This document shows, piece after piece, positions 27,250 to 33,927 of a DNA stretch of 33,927 bases (its first letter is position 1; each line of letters starts with the position of its first letter). Position numbers and translations under genes: made by a program. The notes beneath the pieces are model-generated. The model saw only the letters and a program-made list of their open reading frames with translations. It was not told where the DNA came from and did no database searches. The stretch is from a virus, in the IMG/VR virus record IMGVR_UViG_3300017598_000429, positions 1 to 33,927 of that record, one strand, 5' to 3'.

Positions 27250-27722
27250 TGGCTAATTTGGTGTTTAACATTGCGAAGGGGCGTGTTGCCGAACTATACA
27301 ACCGGGTTGACACTAACGATCCCACAAACGCAGCATTGATTGTTGTTGCAATAGCCACAACCGACACAGATGCAGACATAAAAGATGTCGACACGTTGAG
27401 TGCATTGCTCGCATTAAGTTCAACCGCCGAGGCCACGAATAGCAATTATGGGCGGAAAGCGTTGACGGATTCCGACCTCAGTGCAATTTCACCCGATGAT
27501 ACAAACGATAGAATGGATCTGGATTTTGACGATCTAACCTGGTCAAGTGTTGGCGCAACGGGCGGAGCGTGGACGGATTTAGTTATTTGTTACGACAGCG
27601 ATACCACAGGTGGCACTGATGCCAATATCATTCCTTTGACGCTGCATGATTTTAGCGTAACACCAAACGGAGGCGACATTACCGCAGAACTCAGTGCAGA
27701 CGGATTTTATAGAGCAAGTTGA
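27249..27722 (+). CDS. Tail appendage accessory protein A
   Basis: This 157-residue acidic protein starts one base into the Rz1 stop with GAGGAAA before it. The C-terminal half (DLDFDDLTWSSVGATGGAWT, then DLVICYDSDTTGGTDANIIP) resembles a beta-sandwich and shares plan with the product of 32757-33170, notably a T-W turn followed by VLxYDSDxxxxxxLI. It is probably an appendage or adaptor for the beta-helix proteins next to it. No family name can be given. Confidence 0.65.
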   Translation: MANLVFNIAKGRVAELYNRVDTNDPTNAALIVVAIATTDTDADIKDVDTLSALLALSSTAEATNSNYGRKALTDSDLSAISPDDTNDRMDLDFDDLTWSSVGATGGAWTDLVICYDSDTTGGTDANIIPLTLHDFSVTPNGGDITAELSADGFYRAS

Positions 27723-29245
27723 TGGCTACTGTTGCTGATTGCCATTTATCTGACTGGTATAGACAAAGCTCATCTCCGTTCCTGGACGGCAACTATCCGC
27801 ACACGCCGAGAGTAAGAACCGGGGATTGGTTTGTGTCTACCACAGGTTCAGACAGCAACAGTGGGATGACAAGTGATACAGCTTTTCTAACCTTTGCTCA
27901 CGCAGAGAGTGCAGCAGAAACTGGCGATACGATATTAGTTGTCAACGGTACATATTCAGAGGCACTCGAACCCACCAAGTCAAGCATTACATGGATGGCA
28001 CAGACTATCGGTGGTGTGACAATTCAAAAAACCTCTGATGGTGCTGCAATAGATATTTATTCAGACACAGGCACAACCTACAGCTACATTACCGTTGACG
28101 GGTTTATTGCACGAAGTATGGGCGAGTATGCAGCCATACGCCTAAACTCGCAGGATAATATAGTTGAAGCATCCATGACGAATAACATCACATTGCGAAA
28201 TTGTGGTGCATTTGGCTCAGCTAACTTGACCAATACGATGACAATAGGTGTTTCCAGAGTGAGGGATTCACTGATGGAGGATTGCTTTAGCTATGGATTC
28301 GGACGAAAATCTATCCAGATTTACGGCTCACATCGCATCACCTCCAGGCGCATTGTAGCACGATACGACTATTGGGATGGTGGGGGTTATAAACCCGGTG
28401 ATCCTCGCCATAGTTTTGCGATTTACAACAGTCTCGATTGTATCAGTGAGGACATTATATTGCTGGATGCAGCACCCGATCCAGTGGGCAGGGTGTCAGC
28501 CACACGTTCCGCAGTAGCGATTGAGGGTAATACCGGCGACACCACAACCATTACAGGCGCGAGTGACAACGAATTTCACAACATTATCACGATTAATAAT
28601 ATAGGCCGTGGTCTTTACTCATCCGGTTGGAGTGGTGGTAATAACGACAACAATGTGATTAATAACTTTATTAGCTACGAAAACCAGGATAATGGCTTTA
28701 TTTTACACGCATACACAACGGATACCACAATATCAAACCTGACAATCGGTGAAGCATTGTTTGCAGGGATGAGGGTTAACAACGATAATGTTAACGGTGT
28801 CGCCATAGATAAAACAGTTCTCTGGAATAACACCACTTATGCTTTTATAATGGACGGCTATGACGGTTATGAGGGTCTGAATATATCGGTTACTAATACA
28901 TCCGTAGACGGTAACCCTTCAAGTTCAGATATCGAGGCAGCGTATACACCGACCTTCGATTACCTGGTTGACCCCACGATGGTTAGCGGTCACGAGAGAG
29001 GGGCGGTTATAACCAAGCGTTCAGTAAACGGTGTTCTAACTGACGTTGATTTATGGCCGTTCCCTAATGAAGATTTGATTAAAGAGCACATGCTCAATTC
29101 AACCGATCTAATAGCATGTAACAGGGTGGCATCAGGGGGCGCGTACTGGCAGCCGGGATGGGACGCAGCAGACACCACGTTAACTCGATATATCTGGGAA
29201 TATTTAGGCAACACTATCCCTGATTCTGTGTACGGAGCAAGCTGA
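27722..29245 (+). CDS. Right-handed beta-helix tail protein 1
   Basis: This 507-residue protein has a parallel beta-helix plan. The opening GDWFVSTTGSDSNSGMTSDT and LTFAHAESAAETGDTILVVN with GTY is the standard start of pectate-lyase-like proteins. Rungs rich in Asn and Ile/Val follow (ITLRNCGAFGSANLTNTMT, IITINNIGRGLYSSGW, NNVINNFISYENQDNGFILH). ATG at 27722 overlaps the upstream stop as TGATG. It is probably a tailspike or side-fibre for surface polysaccharide, possibly an enzyme; no active-site residues are assigned. Confidence 0.82.
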   Translation: MATVADCHLSDWYRQSSSPFLDGNYPHTPRVRTGDWFVSTTGSDSNSGMTSDTAFLTFAHAESAAETGDTILVVNGTYSEALEPTKSSITWMAQTIGGVTIQKTSDGAAIDIYSDTGTTYSYITVDGFIARSMGEYAAIRLNSQDNIVEASMTNNITLRNCGAFGSANLTNTMTIGVSRVRDSLMEDCFSYGFGRKSIQIYGSHRITSRRIVARYDYWDGGGYKPGDPRHSFAIYNSLDCISEDIILLDAAPDPVGRVSATRSAVAIEGNTGDTTTITGASDNEFHNIITINNIGRGLYSSGWSGGNNDNNVINNFISYENQDNGFILHAYTTDTTISNLTIGEALFAGMRVNNDNVNGVAIDKTVLWNNTTYAFIMDGYDGYEGLNISVTNTSVDGNPSSSDIEAAYTPTFDYLVDPTMVSGHERGAVITKRSVNGVLTDVDLWPFPNEDLIKEHMLNSTDLIACNRVASGGAYWQPGWDAADTTLTRYIWEYLGNTIPDSVYGAS

Positions 29246-32200
29246 TGGCAACGATGCCCATTGGGGTTCCTGATCCCGGTTTTGGTATTGATGATGTCAT
29301 ACCATCCCGACCGGGGACATGGACGAGTGAGGTTGCGGGGTATTACTACGTTGATAACGACAACGGTACAGATTCAGGACGCACTTACGGAACACCGGCA
29401 GCTCCCAGAAGTACAATTCCCGATCCGATTCCAGCCGGTGCTTATATCGAGGTTGAGAACGAATATAATGAATTAACTTCTGGTGCTATTCGGCTGGATT
29501 CGTCTGGCACATCTGGCAGTCCTGTCTGGATAACAGGCAGCAAAGAAAGTGGGGCAACCCACAGTTTCACAACAACCCGTATCCGTGTAAGGGGCAGTCA
29601 CCTCTACCTTGACGGATTAGAGATTAATAATGGCGGCAGGATATATGTCGGCGATACTGTAAGTGGTTGGGCGGCTGACCATATTGTAGTTAGAAATTGT
29701 AATATCGAGGGAGTCACTACCGACACATCAGGTGCAACTATGCTTGCAGCGCGTGGTTATAGCAGCTCGTCAAAAATCACGCAGATGGTTTGGTATAATA
29801 ACCATATATGGAATAGTGGCCTCATCAGCTCACCGAATGATGATGATTGTCACGCAATGAACACTCTTGGCGTGACTGATAATATTTGGATACTGAACAA
29901 CACGATACATGATTGCAGCGGTTCAGGGTTACAAGTTAATCATTCAGGGATGGGTTACAATATTTATGCTGGTTTCAATGAGATTTACAATGTCAGGCAG
30001 TCGGGCTTGTGGGTTAAAAACGGCACTGACGTTATATTTTCACAGAATTATATTTACGATATTATAAGCACACCCTGGTCAGAGTCCAAGGGTATGGGGG
30101 GGCAGAACTACCCCATTAGTGTTTGGTATATTTATAATAGAATCAGAAATTGTGAATATGGCTGTCGGTTTGTGTCCACCGATGGTGTAGGTGGTTACGA
30201 ACAATATGTTATTGGTAATATTTTCGAGGACATCGGAGGCTCTGTTTCTGGCTCATCAGGGTGGGAAGATAACGGGGTACAATGCGGAGGTGAGAGCAGC
30301 CATTGGATTTATAACAATGTGTTTTACGATTGCTCGCACGGGGTTACTGTAGTAGATCCGTCTGTTGAGACTAACATTTATAATAATATATTTGTTGATT
30401 GCAAAAACACGACAAATGGCACACACATCTGGTGTGCAGATACCAGTGATATTAATACTGACAATAACCTGTTTTATCAAACAGGCGGCACTGAGGTTCT
30501 AAGGTGGGGTAGTACGAGCTATAACCTGTCGGGGTTTCAGTCAGCTACAGGGAAAAACCTAAATTCTCATGTCGGTGACCCGGATTTCGCTAATACATCA
30601 ACTGGTGATTTCTCCCCGTCAGACACAACCCATACCCTCGATAATGGCGCAAGCATTGCCAGTTTACAAAGTACGTTTTATTCGACTTTCGGTACAACGT
30701 TAGATGTAGACTACAACGGCGATGCGCGAGTACAGGGCGATAACATCGACATCGGTGCTTATGAGTCAGGTGACTCAGGTGTAACTTCCTTATCTTTAGC
30801 AACAGAGACAGACACGGCGCACGAACTGACTGTCAGTTATGAACCGCAGGATGGTTGGGCAGTTGTTGAGATAAGCAACGCATCTACGGAAGAAGGGAGT
30901 GTTTTTGAAGATTTTGTAGGGACGGTTGAAGACGGTTGTCAGATTTACTACAGCACAGCAGACAACACAAATATTACACCGTCTGGCGTACTGACAACAG
31001 ATAGCACAGTCAGTATGGACTGTCAGTTCTACGATGTCTCAGATAGCAGCTGGAAACAGTTCACTATTATTATAAATCCTCTTGTCGGATTAGTGACAGA
31101 GACAGACACAGCGTTAGAAATACAGTCTAATATGACTGTGCAAGAAGGTTGGCAATTGCCAACTGATAATTATGTCAGCCAACGGATGCCACTTAATTTA
31201 GTTTATCCGCGTCCGGATTCGGAGACACAGACACACGCACGACATCGGTTAATGCACACGGTGATGCCCTATAGAATCCCGATTGGTATCCAGGGTGGCG
31301 CGTGGCCCTTTAAATACGAGTTAACAACCTATCCAGCAGGCGCAACGATAGGTGAGACTCACGGAACATCTGATTACGGTGTTGTCAATTGTCCGGGGTT
31401 GACCAGTGGCACACATTCGTTTGTTGTGCGCGTAACCGCGCAGGACGGCAATTACATTGATGTTGAGTGGAGCGCTGTTGTTGATGATAGTAAATTTACA
31501 TTTATTGAGGACGGTTATTCCGGGACAAAAACAGGCACTATTACACAGCCATTAGAATCATGGGCAGACTGGTATCAGGGCGATAATAATGATTCTACCT
31601 ATGCCAATCAGGTTATCGTATTTCGCGGAGGTGATTACACGGCAGTTGGTGATCTCGGTGATAATTACAATTGTGAAATTAACACAGGCATTAAAACACC
31701 GTCATTAATAGGCTATCCAAATGAAACGCCTGTTGTTGATATGTCAGGTTGTAAAATACTTACCCGCAGCGGCTCAAATGTTAATGATGTTTTTGTTTCC
31801 AGTATCAGGTGGGAGAGCGCTAGGCAGGATGTAAACAACGCCCACTTCATTTGGGCAACGGGAGATGTTAATCGCTGCACATGGTTTGACAACTATTTTT
31901 ATGATTTCGGTGCAGGCACAGTTGGCACTGACAACAATTGCGCGGTGTTTATATCATCGAAAACTTCGCATAAACACTATTGTTACTATGCAGAGAATAC
32001 ACATGATGATTTTTGGAACAATTCATCCAACGGCTCTTATTGCGATTTCTATTATTTATCTGACGTTGTTGTTGAGCGTAACACTGTAAAGGATTCCCGT
32101 GCTACATACGGGTTCTGGATGAAAGGGACTCGTTCAAATGTTACGGTACGGGCTAACAATATATATGACAACGTAACCAGAATAGGCATCTCGGTTGGTT

Positions 32201-32739
32201 ACGGTACGGGTGAGGTTGGCGCAATTCCGCACGACCATGAGGTTTGTTGGAATAGAATCAGTGCAAGCGCGGATTGTTTGCTATGGGCTGGCGCAACATC
32301 ATCACAATATCAACACTACGATAACTATATATATAGAAATACATTTTATGGTGACTCGCCTTGGATTCGATTTGTTGGTGCTGAGAATTACGAGGTACAG
32401 GGCAATGTAGTTGTCAGCGATAACCTGTCGCAGTGGGATACATCTATCATGGATGTACCGGAGACTAACATCACGGGTAGTACGTCAGCAGGAATAACAG
32501 ACAGCACAGGTCTATTGATTGGCGCAAGCCGTGTGGATTATCTCGGCACAAAGGGTTTTGAGGTCGCAGGGGGCATCGAGGCCCTTGGCATTGCAACTGA
32601 AACCGATGCGGCACACATTATTTCCGTTTTAAATGCGGGTATTATATTAACAATTGGACAGGCTGAAGAAGTTAATGCCGCGCGAAACATTAGCATTGGA
32701 AACGATGATATCGCGTATTTACGTTATACAAGAATCTAA
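29245..32739 (+). CDS. Large dual beta-helix tailspike/fibre protein
   Basis: This 1164-residue protein has two right-handed beta-helix parts. The first spans residues about 30-510 (GYYYVDNDNGTDSGRTYGTP and many NNxI rungs). A middle part, about 512-760, contains ETDTAHELTV and ETDTALEIQS repeats and a beta-sandwich. The second beta-helix spans about 770-1090 (FIEDGYSGTKTGTI start, ERNTVKDSRATYGFW rungs). The end has ETDAAHIISV and a degenerate fourth repeat (AEEVNAARNISI). It overlaps the gene before it and probably trimers as a receptor-binding spike. Confidence 0.8.
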   Translation: MATMPIGVPDPGFGIDDVIPSRPGTWTSEVAGYYYVDNDNGTDSGRTYGTPAAPRSTIPDPIPAGAYIEVENEYNELTSGAIRLDSSGTSGSPVWITGSKESGATHSFTTTRIRVRGSHLYLDGLEINNGGRIYVGDTVSGWAADHIVVRNCNIEGVTTDTSGATMLAARGYSSSSKITQMVWYNNHIWNSGLISSPNDDDCHAMNTLGVTDNIWILNNTIHDCSGSGLQVNHSGMGYNIYAGFNEIYNVRQSGLWVKNGTDVIFSQNYIYDIISTPWSESKGMGGQNYPISVWYIYNRIRNCEYGCRFVSTDGVGGYEQYVIGNIFEDIGGSVSGSSGWEDNGVQCGGESSHWIYNNVFYDCSHGVTVVDPSVETNIYNNIFVDCKNTTNGTHIWCADTSDINTDNNLFYQTGGTEVLRWGSTSYNLSGFQSATGKNLNSHVGDPDFANTSTGDFSPSDTTHTLDNGASIASLQSTFYSTFGTTLDVDYNGDARVQGDNIDIGAYESGDSGVTSLSLATETDTAHELTVSYEPQDGWAVVEISNASTEEGSVFEDFVGTVEDGCQIYYSTADNTNITPSGVLTTDSTVSMDCQFYDVSDSSWKQFTIIINPLVGLVTETDTALEIQSNMTVQEGWQLPTDNYVSQRMPLNLVYPRPDSETQTHARHRLMHTVMPYRIPIGIQGGAWPFKYELTTYPAGATIGETHGTSDYGVVNCPGLTSGTHSFVVRVTAQDGNYIDVEWSAVVDDSKFTFIEDGYSGTKTGTITQPLESWADWYQGDNNDSTYANQVIVFRGGDYTAVGDLGDNYNCEINTGIKTPSLIGYPNETPVVDMSGCKILTRSGSNVNDVFVSSIRWESARQDVNNAHFIWATGDVNRCTWFDNYFYDFGAGTVGTDNNCAVFISSKTSHKHYCYYAENTHDDFWNNSSNGSYCDFYYLSDVVVERNTVKDSRATYGFWMKGTRSNVTVRANNIYDNVTRIGISVGYGTGEVGAIPHDHEVCWNRISASADCLLWAGATSSQYQHYDNYIYRNTFYGDSPWIRFVGAENYEVQGNVVVSDNLSQWDTSIMDVPETNITGSTSAGITDSTGLLIGASRVDYLGTKGFEVAGGIEALGIATETDAAHIISVLNAGIILTIGQAEEVNAARNISIGNDDIAYLRYTRI

Positions 32740-32756
32740 CAGAGAGGATAATAAAC

Positions 32757-33170
32757 ATGGCACTTTATCACAAATTCAATGATTTTGCTGAACAGGTGGG
32801 ACTTGGAACGCACAATCTTAACAATGACACGTTAAAAATTTATTTAACAAATGCAGCTCCGGCGGCAACTGACACAGCATTTGGAACACCGGCTGAAATA
32901 AGTGCCGGTAATGGTTACACAGCAGGCGGTGAGGATGTAACAAATGTCTGGACTGAATCCCCGGCAGGTACAGGTTCAATGTCCTGCACTGACGTAACCT
33001 GGACAGCAACAGATGATTCAATAGGGCCTTTTCGTTATGTTGTTTTATACAACGACACAGCAGCGGGAAATAACCTGATTTCATGGTGGGATTACGGATC
33101 AAGTATAACGTTGGATGAAAATGAGTCGTTTACAGCGGATTTTGCAGCGACTACTCTAACGATTAGCTAA
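32757..33170 (+). CDS. Tail appendage accessory protein B
   Basis: This 137-residue protein follows the large spike with AGAGAGG before its ATG. It begins MALYHKFNDFAEQVGLGTHN and has TLKIYLTNAAPAATDTAFG, then VTWTATDDSIGPFRYVVLYN and LISWWDYGSSITLDENESF. It appears to share a fold with accessory protein A (27249-27722). Beta-sandwich appendage proteins at this place often form part of tail fibres. No enzyme motif is seen. Confidence 0.7.
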   Translation: MALYHKFNDFAEQVGLGTHNLNNDTLKIYLTNAAPAATDTAFGTPAEISAGNGYTAGGEDVTNVWTESPAGTGSMSCTDVTWTATDDSIGPFRYVVLYNDTAAGNNLISWWDYGSSITLDENESFTADFAATTLTIS

Positions 33171-33171
33171 A

Positions 33172-33927
33172 ATGAGTCTCGTACAAAGTGTTGGTGATTA
33201 TGACAACAATACCAGCATAACGGTAACACTAGACTCGACAGCAGTTAGCGGTAATTTATTAGTATCATTTATTGGTTACGATAAAGATCCTGGCACAATT
33301 ACCGCGCCCTCTGGGTGGTCAACTGCAATTGTTGAAAAGGCCGACACTTCAACTGCCCTTGCTTTTGCTTGGAAAATAAGTGATGGCACAGAAACATCAC
33401 TAACATGGGCGTGTACAGTTGCAAAAGGTCACCGGTGTTATGTTGAGGAATGGGATGATTTTGATGGGGCCACGTTGGATGTTTATTCAACTAATAATTC
33501 AGGTTCTTCAAGTGTAACATCGCAAAGCACAGGGACAACCTCAACGACAACCGATGCTGATGCTCTAGCTTTTGCAGGAATGGCATCCGATACGGGCGGC
33601 AATACTGAAGATGGCAGGGCATGGTCAAATAGTTTTACAGAAGTACATTATGAAATTGCTAATGCCGGATTAAGTGTTGCGCGTAAAACGCTAACCTCGA
33701 CAGGTACTGTTGAAACAACGTTTAGTTGTACGGATACCGGGGATCAAATCGCAGCCGGTGTATTTGTATTTGTTGAGGGCGCAAGCGGCACAGCATACAC
33801 ACTGGAATTGGATTCTGGCAATTATGATCTAGTGGGTTCGGTATTACCTGGATTTAGGCATTACAGAAAACCATTATTTTCTGGGAATTATGATTTAACG
33901 GGTTCGGTATTACCTGGATTTAGGCAT
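33172..33927 (+). CDS. Repeat-containing tail protein, truncated by window edge
   Basis: A frame open from ATG at 33172 to the window end gives 252 codons (MSLVQSVGDYDNNTSITVTL start). It is rich in Thr and Ser with beta-sheet character (LLVSFIGYDKDPGTITAPSG; GDQIAAGVFVFVEGASGTAY). The end consists of tandem 22-residue units (SGNYDLVGSVLPGFRH then SGNYDLTGSVLPGFRH), the SGxYxLTGS type of repeat common in phage tail proteins. The gene must continue past the edge. Confidence 0.8.
   Translation, partial: MSLVQSVGDYDNNTSITVTLDSTAVSGNLLVSFIGYDKDPGTITAPSGWSTAIVEKADTSTALAFAWKISDGTETSLTWACTVAKGHRCYVEEWDDFDGATLDVYSTNNSGSSSVTSQSTGTTSTTTDADALAFAGMASDTGGNTEDGRAWSNSFTEVHYEIANAGLSVARKTLTSTGTVETTFSCTDTGDQIAAGVFVFVEGASGTAYTLELDSGNYDLVGSVLPGFRHYRKPLFSGNYDLTGSVLPGFRH
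33814..33927 (+). repeat. 66-bp tandem repeat at the window end
   Basis: Two copies of a 48-base unit at 33814-33861 and 33880-33927 have a period of 66 bases (22 codons). Their last 28 bases are identical. The window stops precisely at the end of copy 2, which suggests an assembly break in a longer repeat array. Confidence 0.8.

Noticed and set aside
1-33927. CRISPR array, insertion sequence or transposase
   Set aside because: No spaced palindromic repeat array, and no transposase motif with terminal inverted repeats, was seen.
33814-33927. Direct terminal repeat of a complete phage genome
   Set aside because: The end repeat does not match the start of the window and is an in-frame protein repeat.

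Overview
This window is most of the genome of a temperate, long-tailed (siphovirus-type) bacteriophage with an HK97-fold head. The host is probably a gammaproteobacterium. The evidence for that is a 53-nt 3' fragment of a bacterial tRNA-Asn gene with encoded CCA, E. coli-like promoter boxes, a Q-type late regulator, and a short protein ending in the E. coli SSB tail FDDDIPF. The genus cannot be named from the sequence.

Layout. (1) 1-14223, plus strand: packaging, head and tail genes in standard order: TerL (cut by the left edge), portal, ClpP-like protease, major capsid, connectors, tail terminator, tail tube, a -1 frameshifted tail assembly chaperone pair, tape measure and a 1301-residue tip/receptor protein. 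(2) 14224-14490: terminator hairpins and the phage attachment site (tRNA-Asn 3' half). (3) 14491-15517, minus: four small unknown genes between attP and the integrase, with their own promoter containing a perfect palindrome. (4) 15649-19787, minus: leftward early operon with integrase, DUF4224-like putative excisionase, a zinc-ribbon mini-protein, a PAPS-reductase-like protein flanked by 13-bp direct repeats, an SSB-tailed protein, YqaJ exonuclease, ERF annealing protein and small unknowns. (5) 19788-20655: control region with a repressor lacking a cleavage domain, Cro, and three promoters that each carry a GTATA-N6-TATAC operator at the same offset from the -35 box. (6) 20655-25710, plus: rightward early operon with Cro, an MT-A70 methyltransferase overlapping a PD-(D/E)XK-like protein, a replication initiator containing a candidate origin, a P-like helicase loader, three micro-membrane proteins, an HNH protein, a small HTH protein, a VRR-NUC nuclease and Q. 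(7) 25711-27249: late promoter plus terminator, then lysis genes (membrane proteins, a DUF5675 protein, an Rz/Rz1-like pair). (8) 27249-33927: beta-helix and appendage proteins, the last open at the right edge.

How it works together. Repressor and Cro would compete for one operator family that controls leftward recombination/integration and rightward replication. Q, at the end of the rightward operon, would allow transcription through the terminator just after the late promoter and so switch on lysis, appendage, packaging and head/tail genes. Because a single half-tRNA attachment site lies between contiguous phage genes, the sequence represents the circular or packaged phage form, not an integrated prophage. 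The small terminase subunit and the end of the last tail gene fall outside the window.
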